Source: Phytopythium helicoides
Lineage: Eukaryota; Oomycota; Peronosporomycetes; Pythiales; Pythiaceae
Direction: 5' to 3'
Length of the DNA: 64,000 bases
Assembly (NCBI GenBank): GCA_024867545.1
Contig: JANFNE010000031.1
Coordinates: forward strand, 434,001 to 498,000
In this document: one piece after another, positions 49,239 to 58,945 of the stretch
Layout of the letters: the number at the start of each line of letters is the position of its first letter
How positions within the stretch are numbered: position 1 is the first letter of the stretch
Position numbers and translations under genes: made by a program
The notes under the pieces: model-generated
Database searches by the model: none
Seen by the model: only the letters and a program-made list of their open reading frames with translations
What the model was told of the DNA's origin: nothing

Positions 49239-50269
49239 TCAACAACTACAGAGGATAATATCATCTTCCATCAATTTCTTCACCTGAGTAGGCATCGCGA
49301 ACAGCGGTTGTGGATACCGAACGAGACCAGCACGACGCAACACCACGACAACCTCGTCGTCATCTCCATCAAAGCTTGATGTAGTCCTTTTGCGTTTGCG
49401 CCGATACTCTGACAACATAACCCCCAGCCACCAAGTCCTTTCGAGCGCGCTCGAGAGGTTTGTAAGGGTACAAGTCGTCTTCAGCGACTGAAAAATTACC
49501 GACTCGATAGCATGTGGCATCTGACTATCACCAGTAAAGCACTGTCCGAACGAAACCACATTCATCTCAACGGCGACACCACTCTTGTCCGTCGAAATAA
49601 GTCGGTGGTTGGAGATCTTGACGTCACTATCCGTGCTGGCGTCGTAGTCATCTCTCACCGTAATGTCTCCGAGCGTCTCGGAGATGCTGATCTCCATATT
49701 GAACATCAAAAACATGAGTGCGTTGAAGACCTGCTGGACAGACCTCACACACGGAAACTGCACCACCTCGTACCGAAGACAACACGCAGCGCCATCGGCG
49801 CCCTGGAACCTGTCCTCCGAGAAGTGCGGCTTGCTCAGGTCCAGATGCTGTCCCCTCGCACTGATGTACTCCCTCACTCGTGTAAATTGCTCGTCTTTCA
49901 GCCTCATCACCACCTCTCGGCGCTTCTCTCGGTCCATCGGGAGGTGAACGTGAGCGAGCATGGGGTTCCCGTACTGGTGTTCCTGTTGGATTATTGGGTT
50001 GTCAAATGTCGTCAGAGACATCGTGAAAACCCGCGAGTGACTCGTCTCTCAGCTCTCACCACGCACTGCAGCATGAGCGACTGTGTGCTCGCGAGCGCCA
50101 GCTGCTGCGCTGCAATCGCCAATCTCAGCTTCTCGTTCTGCTGCTCCGCGCTCTGGAGCGCCTCGTCCGCTTCGTCAATGGCCCCCAGATGCCGCCGAAG
50201 CACCGACATCTGCGCCTCTTTCCGACGCTTCTTGTACGGCACCAAGCATTTGGAAAACGCCGCCACCAT
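49239..50269 (-). CDS. T2: short basic-zipper + START-like protein
   Basis: Exons are 50269-50060 and 49982-49239, joined in phase over a 77-nt intron (donor GTGAGA, acceptor CAACAG), giving 317 aa. ATG at 50269 opens MVAAFSKCLVPYKKRRKEAQ, a basic stretch leading into a Leu/Ala coiled coil (LQSAEQQNEKLRLAIAAQQL), so a bZIP-like module. Exon 2 opens EHQYGNPMLAHVHLPMDREK and has the START-like pattern (FNMEISISETLGDI; GVAVEMNVVSFGQCF; ERTWWLGVMLSEYRRKRKR; EVVVVLRRAGLVRYP). It belongs to the same broad group as S1-S15 but is shorter, has two exons and is more basic at the N-terminus. Unbroken. T1 at 39.4 kb is a truncated duplicate. Confidence 0.8.
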
Positions 50270-50476
50270 GTATTGATCGCTTCACTCGCAGTTAACTCCT
50301 CGCAGATTTGAGAATGGTATTGGCCTCTGGTGAGTTTGTGTGAACAGCACACAGAATGTGTAGTTACACGGAGGTCGGCAAGATCTAAGACACATGTAAT
50401 AGGCAGTTGATTTTCTCTCCCCCTCGGTCACGCGTTGAAGGTCGAACTGGCTTGGGAAGGCGTCCTTGCAACTGTT

Positions 50477-51999
50477 TTATGGACTCTCGTGAGGCGATCT
50501 CTGGCGCGAGTTCAAAAGCCCCAAGGCAACTTCGACTGCTTCGTCTATCTTTGACACGGAGTCATCCAACTCCGCTCGCATGCCCGACGCAGAAAATGAT
50601 ACCCCGCAGCGGCGAAGCTTGAAAAAGCCGGTTCGCACAATTACGATGCCGTCCTTTGAGTCTCTGGTACAACTGGGCCCCAGATGATATCTCTCAGAAT
50701 GTCTCCGGTGATGATGGATGCTGATAATGGTGGTCATATCCAGGCGCATCCAACCGCTCGTATGTGGATACAGCTGGTCGTGCTCTACAGAGTGAATAAT
50801 GATTGTTGCTTGTTCGGAACAATTGCGACTAGCAATGGTGCGTCGGCAATCTGTGCTCGAGGCTTGATACTCGGAGAAAAGAGCTCCCTTGAGCTCAATC
50901 ACTTGCCCACTTGATCTTAAACGCACGCAACGACGATGAGCGGTCCCGCTGAGGTCCAAGAGTGGGTGCGAATCCACAGCGCCTGCAATTAAACCGGCTC
51001 CAGTCTTTTGGCAGATGACAGCTTGATCTGTAGTCAGAACTTCGCGCAGCACATCCAAAACGTCTTTCACGCTTGAGGCGCCTTCAACTGGAGTCGTCGC
51101 GAACACTAAAGCACAAGCATCTCCCTCGTCGGTAGCGTGCGACGACACCTCATAACGGGGAAGGAAGCCGGAGCAGAGGAAGCGCATGCGCTCATGCAAG
51201 ATCTCACGTCCTTCCCGCAAAATGTCAGCGCGTAAATCGCAAAGCGTCTTTACTCGAGAAGCGGTGTCGAGAGGTAGATGGATGGAGTAATCGAGTAGGG
51301 GTTGAGCGCATTGGGGCTACAGTAAGCACACGATGCTCGGTTAGCTATTTCCAATACTCCATTTATCAACACATAACACTACGCACCGGATAATGAGATA
51401 TAGCGGACATACCGCGAGCAATCCAAAGCCGCTGACGATGCACTATCTCGCGCAGTCTGTCGTTGACGAGTCGAGACTTGCCGAGATTCGTAAGACTGCC
51501 AGTTCGGCACACGGCTTTCTGCATCAAATAGTCGATGCGCGCTTCCAGCTTGGGCAATTCAAGCTTTAGCTCGGCAATCTCCATCTACGGTCAAAACAAG
51601 CCGAAGCGAGCGCCGTACGACGGCAGTCAGTTTCCATTTCGCCTAAACCGAAATCATGGCAGCGAGACATACCCTGCGTGCTGCATCAGTTCGAACGCCG
51701 TGCTCATGTCGTGTCTTTGACGATTTCGAGCGCTGCTTCGATCGCGGTCGAGAACATAGAGTGGCGCGCTTTGCCAGCGGTGCTGGTTCGTGCTGGAATA
51801 CGCTTAACTCCAATTCTCTGGACTGTCCGTAGAAGCATTCGTCATCGAAGCGACCGAAATCATGAATGGGCAGCGAATCAGCTCTCAGGGGGCTCGCGCT
51901 CGCTTCTGCTTTGAAGTCCAGGTCGATTTGGGAGATATCAAAGGCCTCTCCGCTGAGAAGCTCATCAAGCCAAGCCAGCGGCAGCACGGACTCGGTCAT
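50477..51999 (-). CDS. S12: type I zipper + START-like protein
   Basis: Exons are 51999-51673, 51584-51387 and 51316-50477 (327, 198 and 840 nt), giving 454 aa. It opens MTESVLPLAWLDELLSG and exon 1 ends VRTDAARR. Exon 2 is MEIAELKLELPKLEARIDYL. Exon 3 begins PQCAQPLLDYSIHLPLD and ends at 50477 with RQRSPHESP, shorter than other type I genes by about 20-35 residues at the C-terminus. The START-like core is present (VIELKGALFSEYQAS; QATIIIHSVEHDQLYPH; GIVIVRTGFFKLRRCG). Acceptors are CCGTAG and CTGTAG. Confidence 0.85.
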
Positions 52000-52225
52000 C
52001 GGAGCAGTGTTGTGTTCCGCGCAAGTTCAAAACTGACAGCGACAATGGCGGCGACCGCACAACGAGATCATAGGCTCGTCTCTGTCGTTCTCGATGGTTG
52101 CGATCACGACAGGATGCGTACTATCCCTGCACGGAAAGTCATCGAACGCTCACGCTCCGCTCCGCATTGATTTGCGTTGATCCCACTGGCGGATCTGGTT
52201 TGTTTGCTTTCATCAGGCCCTACCT

Positions 52226-52243
52226 CCAAATCTCTTTGGCACC
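52226..52243 (-). promoter_or_regulatory. Array upstream motif, S12 (proximal)
   Basis: CCAAATCTCTTTGGCACC, 227 bp upstream of the S12 ATG. Confidence 0.4.
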
Positions 52244-52604
52244 TTCCCATCACACAGATATCGCACTAAGCATTCACAACTGTAGTCACAACAGATGATC
52301 TCAGTAGCCAACGTCACCGTGTGTTGCAGTGTGAGTCCACGATGGGTGATCGCATCTGCGTTGTTGCAGGTCAAATCGATACGAGCTGATTTTGGAATAC
52401 AGAAGTCAGTTCTATGACCGAGATTTCCCTTATATCGTGCTGGATGCTATCATTGGAGGCAAAGGCATCGTTGGAGGCAAAAGCAGGAGAGAAAGCTGGT
52501 AGGAGGAAGGTATAAATGTGGTTTTACTGAGCTTCCGATTGCACTGAACCGCCCCCATCCTCCGTGATACTCCTCGGTCCTGATGTTAAATCTTATCGCT
52601 CGGT

Positions 52605-52990
52605 CGTTGGGGGAAAAGCACTCAATGCATTGACGCCCCCTCGCGCCAGCGTAGCTGTCAGCGAGGATGCCGGGTGTGGCGTGGCGGGTTAACAGCTCAC
52701 CTCCGAGAGCGACGGCTCGAGGAAGGAAAAGCTAAAGTGAACTACGAGGGCAATGAAGCGCCGCCCTAGCCTAACTAACTGACGTCTAAATCTGGTTTGG
52801 TTGGAAATAGCTGTCTGTTTCGCTCTTGTGGGATCCTGCAGCTCTGAGCAAGCCTGTGGCGCTTGCGTGTTGGTTCTGTGTGCCTCGAAGACGACGAGTA
52901 TCTCTGCCGACCTGCTCAAAAAGCCGTTTTCGGTCGTTGCACTGCCCAAAAATTCACATTCAGTTTGCGACCATCGCATTGACGAATTTT
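52605..52990 (-). repeat. Dispersed repeat R1, copy 3
   Basis: Inverted relative to the copies at 18.6 and 26.4 kb. On the minus strand it runs from gcaacgaccgaaaacggctt to ccaacgaccgagcgata, so the similar word aacgaccga(g/a) lies near both ends. Confidence 0.55.
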
Positions 52991-53019
52991 TGACCCACGA
53001 AAAAGTTTGACAGTGAATT

Positions 53020-53036
53020 GCAAATCTCGGCGGCAC
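53020..53036 (-). promoter_or_regulatory. Array upstream motif, distal copy
   Basis: GCAAATCTCGGCGGCAC, 1021 bp upstream of S12 and adjacent to repeat R1. It may belong to a lost gene. Confidence 0.35.
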
Positions 53037-53689
53037 ATCAGTGCCGTTCGAGCAATTCAACACGTAATCCCCCTGGGCTACGTCAACAGTGCACATACTG
53101 GACTACGTGTTTCACTTTCAACAGTGATGTGTACCAGTTTGCTTGCGAACGTGAGCTCACTCAGCTGCTTGTGTAGTGTGGTTTAGCGCACAGTTACGTT
53201 CAATCGATATGAGGCTACAGTATTACTCAATAGATTCTATATACACCTGCCTCTTTCATAGTTAGATGTGCTTGTGTCGTTTGTGTGATCTGGCTAGATA
53301 GACGACAATAGCGACGCTAACGTACTCATATGTCGACCAGTGGTCGAATTGATTGGCTGACGATGCTCACAATCAGCTCATCAGCCTTGACTGACCCTGT
53401 AGACGGTTCGAAATGTGAATGCTGACCTCTTGGACCAGATGTTTGATGTTTATTCCCACCCCCGCAAAACCAAGCAAACAAACACTTTCGCATGGTTTCA
53501 CTCCCCACTAGAGAGTGCACAAAATAGGCACGTACACCTCACTTCAAACACTGATCAGTCGGTGACATGGTTGCGACAAAACGAGCATTAGTGGCGGAAG
53601 AGTACAAAGGTGTTGCTGCACGGAACATTCGTAAACCACATCCAACAAGACAATTCATGAATAGATGATACAATGTAAAAGAATAGTTC

Positions 53690-53866
53690 ACCATTGCTAG
53701 CACTCGCCTTCGGCTCGCGGGTATGGCCGTGGTAAGCCCGGCATCCTACGATAAAAGACGATGACTGGGAATGGAACCCAGTGAAAATGCAACAATGCCT
53801 GAGCATACAGTGCTATCTGCGGGCAACGCTGAGCGCACCTGCAGACACTTTGTGGCCCCTGATGTG
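53690..53866 (-). ncRNA. Candidate Fanzor omega-RNA region
   Basis: Begins directly after the Fanzor stop on the same strand. A hairpin CTGGG-TTCCATT-CCCAG lies at about 53785-53769, and GC-rich pairing segments (GCCGGGC, ACGGCC, GCCGAAGGC) lie at 53745-53705. In TnpB/Fanzor loci the guide RNA scaffold overlaps or follows the 3' end of the gene. Location plus structure make this a candidate only. Confidence 0.3.
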
Positions 53867-55735
53867 TTAAGTTGGCGCTCGGCAAAAAACGTTAGGTCTT
53901 GGTTGACCACGGAGCATGTAGAAGAGAAGCATGAGCATGTTCTTCGAGGCGTTGACGTCGCGGTTCATAGTAGTACCAAAACAGCCATTGGATCGACAAT
54001 GGAGCACACTATAAACCTTGCACGTCCGCCATTCCTTGTCCGTGCTGTTCTTGACCTTGCAGAGGCGGAGACTGTACTGGTATTCTAGCCGCCGATGGCA
54101 ACGTGAGTGAAGCTTGCTGGTGCGAAACTCATCAATTAGTTGTACACGACAGTAGTTTCTCAATGTGTGCTCGAGTCTTTTGACCGACCCCGCGGGGCAC
54201 TTCTTGATGAGTCCAGAGTAATCGGTATTGCTCCAATCTCCAAATCCAACCACCGTTCGTCTGCCAGCTTGCTGGGTCAGTCTCCGACATAGTTCATGAA
54301 GCTTCTTCTGCGCAAAGATGTACCGACCAAAACGCAGGTTGCGGAATCCCTTCGCCCGTGAAAATCCTAGCAGGTTTTCCATATGTGGAATAACATATCG
54401 TGTGTGCGTTTCCAGCAACTCGAGCGACGCGGTCTTCTTCGATGGCATTTGACGCTCGGCCGTCAAAATGTCGGGCCGCCGCTCCTTCCAGCAAGCTATC
54501 TTCTGGTTGCTCTTGTGGTAGCGAGCATCCTCGTAGAACTCACGAGAAGAGCAGAGGATAGTCTCGCCGTCCTGGTTGGTTGCTACAAACAGATCTCGTC
54601 TGCCAGGATCTAGGCCCCACATGACATCATAATCTTCTTCCCTACGTGGGCAGTCTGTCGCCGGATGGGTTTTTCGCATGACAATGCTGACAGCCTTTCC
54701 GTCTGTCACGATCTCTCCTGCGAACTTCTTGTTGGCTGTTTCAAACTTCTCGATATTGAAGAGACTGTGCCACCATTCGTCCGCGACAGCATTCCAATCG
54801 TCACCTAAAGGAGGCACGCGAACACCAGCACGTAGAAGTAGGCTGTGGAGCGCCGTCTTGCACATCTTGAAGTGCGAGCACTTGAACCCATTCTTCGTCG
54901 GCAGGAGACTGAACGTGCGGACCTCTGGGATGTCCTGTCGATGCTGAAACCGGCGATTCCTCTCTTCAATGTCGGTCAGAATCATGTAGGTGAGAGGAAG
55001 CAATCTGTTAGCCTCGTCGGACAAGTAGCCGCTCTCGTTGCGCGGGATCTGCTCTCGCCAAGCCTGCACCTCGGTATCATTGCCGTTGTAGACAGGGTCC
55101 AGGATGCTCTTGATCATGACGTAGGCCTCAGCACCATTCAAGTCATAGACCCGCTTGATGTGACGGTGAAAGCGACGGTAGAAGTTGCGTACGATCGCGT
55201 TCTTGGTGTTAGTGGCCATCATTTGGGCTGCGTTCTGCTGCCAGCCAGCGGTAAACTGCCGGTTGCTTGCACGTCGAGCGTCTTCACCTCGCCAAGCGTT
55301 GTACAGCGTGACTGATTGCTGGAATGCAGGAGACCCGAGTGTGGAGTTGGCGTTGCAAACACACGATAGGCATCTGTAGAAGAAGACCTGGTTGAGTGGC
55401 TCCACTGCATCGCCCAGCTGACACATCCGCACGGCGTGGATGTTGGCGAGGACGTAAGCCTCCAGCACGGCCTGGTCCATATCCGCCAGCACGGACTCCC
55501 ACGGCAAAGTCATGGCCTCATCGCTCTTGCAAAACGCCTTGAGCGACGTCTTGACGCACACAAGCGAGGATTTGGCGTTAGCTGCGTCACGAGCTTCGAC
55601 TTCGGCTCGTCGCCTCTTTGACTGACTCTTGCGTGGTTCTGCACTGCGCTTCTTCCTTTTAGATCTAGCATCGCCTGACGTCGGACCAGCTGCACGTGCT
55701 GTCTTGGACCGACCTCGTCGACTTGTGGAAGCAGT
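53867..55735 (-). CDS. Fanzor (eukaryotic TnpB-like RNA-guided nuclease)
   Basis: Residues are counted from the GTG (Val) at 55561, giving 564 visible residues to the stop at 53867. RuvC-I is GLDPGRRDLFVA with Asp318. RuvC-II shows GFGDWSN at 439-445, followed by the relocated Glu478 in IDEFRTSK. A zinc-finger-like segment (His485-x2-Cys488, Cys522-x4-Cys527) lies before RuvC-III NRDVNASKN (Asp535). The order and spacing are those of Fanzor proteins, where the RuvC-II Glu sits just before the zinc finger. The frame stays open upstream to 55735 and encodes a nuclear localisation-like stretch (SKRKKRSAEPRKSQSKRRR), but no ATG occurs there. An upstream exon with ATG at 55892 and a GTAAAG donor at 55784 could supply it. 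All three acidic residues are present and no frameshift is seen, so activity is possible. The first zinc ligand is His instead of the usual Cys. Confidence 0.9.
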   Translation of the reverse strand, partial: TASTSRRGRSKTARAAGPTSGDARSKRKKRSAEPRKSQSKRRRAEVEARDAANAKSSLVCVKTSLKAFCKSDEAMTLPWESVLADMDQAVLEAYVLANIHAVRMCQLGDAVEPLNQVFFYRCLSCVCNANSTLGSPAFQQSVTLYNAWRGEDARRASNRQFTAGWQQNAAQMMATNTKNAIVRNFYRRFHRHIKRVYDLNGAEAYVMIKSILDPVYNGNDTEVQAWREQIPRNESGYLSDEANRLLPLTYMILTDIEERNRRFQHRQDIPEVRTFSLLPTKNGFKCSHFKMCKTALHSLLLRAGVRVPPLGDDWNAVADEWWHSLFNIEKFETANKKFAGEIVTDGKAVSIVMRKTHPATDCPRREEDYDVMWGLDPGRRDLFVATNQDGETILCSSREFYEDARYHKSNQKIACWKERRPDILTAERQMPSKKTASLELLETHTRYVIPHMENLLGFSRAKGFRNLRFGRYIFAQKKLHELCRRLTQQAGRRTVVGFGDWSNTDYSGLIKKCPAGSVKRLEHTLRNYCRVQLIDEFRTSKLHSRCHRRLEYQYSLRLCKVKNSTDKEWRTCKVYSVLHCRSNGCFGTTMNRDVNASKNMLMLLFYMLRGQPRPNVFCRAPT

Positions 55736-55783
55736 TCATGCCCGTTTACGTGTATGCAGGCAGAGCTTGCAAAGGCCGCTTTA

Positions 55784-55892
55784 CTAGCTTGCCGTGGCTC
55801 ATGATGGAGCTCTGGACATCCTCCCTATGGCATCTCCAACAAGCAATACGAAGTGTCAATGCAGTGCTGTTGCCATCGCTGGGGGAGGGCAT
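55784..55892 (-). other. Possible 5' exon of the Fanzor gene
   Basis: ATG at 55892 opens MPSPSDGNSTALTLRIACWR. A GTAAAG donor at 55784 could join to an acceptor ending GTCCAAG (about 55706) in phase. This is inference only. Confidence 0.3.
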
Positions 55893-55934
55893 CGCGCAAC
55901 CCGCTTGAAGATGATGAACTGCGCTGCCAGCTTG

Positions 55935-56825
55935 TCAATTGGGCAGTATCGTAACGACAGGTTTATATAGTTTGACGTCTCCTTTTCCACGTTTTCCGGT
56001 TGAGTGAGAGTTTATGTCGATCGTTGGGATGAGAAAGGTGAATGTAGAAATGGAGGTTTTTGTGGCCATCAACCAGCGCCAATGCCGGGTACCCCGGCCA
56101 TTAACTTGTGGATAAACTGTCTTGTGTGCTACATGACCCTTGGATACCGCGAAGTTCACCTCTCTCCGCAGCGCCGATACAGGTATTGACACCCCACTAC
56201 AAAGAAGCTTGATGAAAGTGGTTCTTACAACCACGATTCCTTCGGTTCTATCGGCGCTGTGGCGCGAGGATCTTGGTTCGCATCCTGCGAGAACTTTTGA
56301 TGGTGAACGCTGATCACACTCGTCCCATCCAAGCGCATCCGACCAGCCGTATAAGGATGCAACTTGTCATCTTCAACAGGATGGATGACGATCGTTGCTT
56401 GTGCTTGTTTGTCGATTTGTCCACTCGATTCGGTACCAGTTCGATACTCGCAGAACAGAACGCCGTTGAACTCCGTGACGACTCCCGTCGGTGACCATCT
56501 CATCCCCAAGCGGTGAGCGATTCCACTTCGATCCAAGTCCGGGTGTGCACCCACAGCTTCTATCATCGAACGCGGCCCCGTCGTCTTCTGACACACAAAG
56601 TCCATCTCTGATGTCAGCACCGAGCGAAGTGCGTCCAAGACTTGCTTGACATTCGTCGCACCTTCGATTGGAGTTGCCGCAAACACAGATGTGCACATGT
56701 CTCCCTCGGCAGTAGTGGACGACGACACTTCGTTGCACGGAAGTAAGCTACCACTCAAGAAGTGCACTCTTTCGCGGAGAATCTCCCGTCCATCGCGCAA
56801 TATGCTAGCGCTCGTATCACATAGT
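55935..56825 (-). pseudogene. S13: truncated, frameshifted type II START-like gene
   Basis: Homology to type II exon 3 begins abruptly at about 56825 (ILRDGREILRERVHFLSGSL); exons 1 and 2 are absent. The START-like core is recognisable (GVVTEFNGVLFCEYRTG; QATIVIHPVEDDKLHPY), then the frame is lost near 56260-56228 and resumes as MVVRTTFIKLLCSGVSIPVS before drifting into unrelated sequence after AVSKGHVAHKT. It lies about 110 bp beyond the possible 5' exon of the Fanzor gene. Confidence 0.8.
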
Positions 56826-57467
56826 CATCGCTGGATTTAGTTGAAACTTAGTCTATACGTCTGAAGCTTGTCGTCCGGATCTGAACGAATAATAGTCACT
56901 CCGTGTTTGGTGTCAAGATAGGTGATAAATATCTGACACTCAGACAATGGACAGATTTATCACTCAGCAACAGTACATATCTCGCCAACTGTACATACTT
57001 TCGAACCACAATGCCAAGTTAGGCTGGATCGTCAATAAAAAATTGCGTTAGAAATGTTTCTAGTCTTCTCAACTATTGGGCCAGTAAGTTGGTAGCAATT
57101 TTTTAGGCTTAGAATATTGAAAATCCCACCGATTCACTGTAGATGATCGCGGTATGCGGAGAACGTATACGAAACTAAAGGTTGCAGCGCGGCGCTCTCC
57201 TGTCGCATCGAAAAGCAGCTTCCTATCTAAGCCGGAAATTTTACAAGCTGTTCTTTTTTTTTTTCGAGAAGCCTCTATCGTTTGCTCAGTCTTGCTCTCA
57301 GTTTTTGCACTGGAAAGAGTCTCCCTACTTGTCTGGCTATCATCTTCAATCATAAGCACATTGACATAGAAATTGAGAGAGAATTTGTTTCAGTGTATTC
57401 GTACAGCTTCCACGCGATGGCAAATGTCTGGACATGTCTCTCCAAATGAAGAGGTTTACAGCTACCT
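56826..57467. other. Intergenic
   Basis: Break zone upstream of S13, AT-rich, with a 13-nt T run near 57256. No coding signal. Confidence 0.5.
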
Positions 57468-58843
57468 CTATTGATTTGCCAAAAGGATCGCAGTCATCTC
57501 AACGAACAAGTGCCCTTGCTGCATCATCCGATTCAGCGCCAACCGCATCTCTCTTGGTGATATTGCGAGATCGGTGCGATGAAGTTTCATGAAGCTACTC
57601 CGAGCAATCATGACCCCGTCTTGGTATTTGCCGGTCTTCATCGACCGCATGCCAACAGGTACTGCTCGCCTTCTCTTTTGAAGGCTGATGATGAATGCAA
57701 CATCTAGACGGAGTTGCTGATGCGCTTGGTATGGATACAATGCGTCACTCTCGACGGTGTGTAGCAGAATGGTCGCAGCGGCTTCTGATTCACTCGTCAA
57801 GTCATGAGCAGGATACTCACCATAACACACTCCGTTTGTCTCAAGTAGGAGTCCACCTGGGGCCGAACAAAGGCGTCTCTGATGGTTGATGTTCCGCTTC
57901 TGTAGCTCTGGAAACGCGTTGAGTGCCTCGCAAAATGTACAGTCACCAGTAGCATCCGTGATATGTTCGTCTAGTTTCAACAGCGTCTCTTGTGCGGCTT
58001 CATACGCAGCATCTACACTGTTCGCGTCCTCTAGTTGGTCGACCGCAAACTCGTACATGCATACGTGGCCTTCTGGTGTCATATACGAGGTTTCCTCGCA
58101 GATCGGAAGCATGTCCAGCTCGATGAAGCTCGTTCTCTCCTTCATAATACGGGCTGCCTCTCCCAGCAACTCATTTTGCAGACTTGAGGGCAGCATAATT
58201 CTAGAACTAATCCCCTTTGGAAGATGAATCGAGCGATCCAACGGTAGCATCCGCGGCTGTCCGAGCTTTTCAATAGATATCAATGACTTTCATAGAAAAA
58301 AAGTAACAAATGCAATCACTCACCGAGAACTGAGAGATTGCTGAGTGCATCCGTGCAATCACAAGCTCTTGAGTGAACGAGAACTCGCGCATACTGGAAT
58401 TGACCAGCTTTGACTTCTCAGCTGGAGTTTTGTGGCCCGCTAACTTTGCCCTCAAGTAGTCTATTTGAGCCTCAAGCCCTGGAAGTTGTAAACGTAGCTT
58501 CATGATTTCAACCCGCAACATCACTCATTAGATGAACGTGGATGCCACGTATTCAAGTGATCGAAGATCAAATGGCTTACCCGTCGTGCTTTTGCGGTTC
58601 GCATTCTCTCTGGATATCGTGTTGGCGCTGGCGATCCAGTCGGTCTCAAATGTGCAGGGATTTTATTTTCGTCTTTTTGCTGATTCTTCGAACTAATGAA
58701 CTCTTGGACCTTCACTCGTCTGTCTCTCGGCAATTCGATAGAGCTTTGGTCTTCAAGGCATCGGGAAAGATGACGTTCTGCAGCAATATCGGTTCCGACA
58801 CGATATCGAAGCTGATATCTGGAAAGGAGACGGGCTTGATCAT
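57468..58843 (-). pseudogene. S14: divergent zipper + START-like gene, probably damaged
   Basis: Exon 3 (58265-57468, 798 nt) is open and START-like: RMLPLDRSIHLPKGISSRI; LLLETNGVCYGEYPAHD; AATILLHTVESDALYPY; GVMIARSSFMKLHRTDL. The exon 2 equivalent (58521-58324, 198 nt; VEIMKLRLQLPGLEAQIDYL) is open, but the bases before it are TG instead of AG. The nearest AG would shift the frame, and one inside at MK|LRLQ would shorten the zipper. Exon 1 has an acidic N-terminus (MIKPVSFPDISFDIVSEPIL, ATG at 58843) and a basic end (ERMRTAKARR, ending at 58581) in different frames. It pairs with S15 as a separate lineage. Damaged or mis-assembled. Confidence 0.65.
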
Positions 58844-58945
58844 GTCTTGTTCACCACTTGGATTATTCGCGACTGATGGGAACTCAAGCAAACAGCCACA
58901 GCACATCGAAAGGTATTGGGTCGGAAAGCCGGCACCACAAATCAC

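Larger units (their letters stand above)
52000..53866. other. Intergenic, S12 upstream and Fanzor 3' side
   Basis: Holds two copies of the upstream motif, dispersed repeat R1 copy 3 and the structured region just 3' of the Fanzor stop. 53040-53680 shows nothing recognisable. Confidence 0.5.

Noticed and set aside
53700..53790. tRNA- or 5S rRNA-like words (GGGTTCCATTCCC; CCACGGCCATACC) beyond the Fanzor stop
   Set aside because: No matching acceptor stem, D arm or anticodon arm could be placed, and the 5S similarity ends after about 15 bases.
53560..55980. Terminal inverted repeats for the Fanzor element
   Set aside because: Flanks on both sides were compared by eye and no inverted pair was found; the element ends remain undefined.
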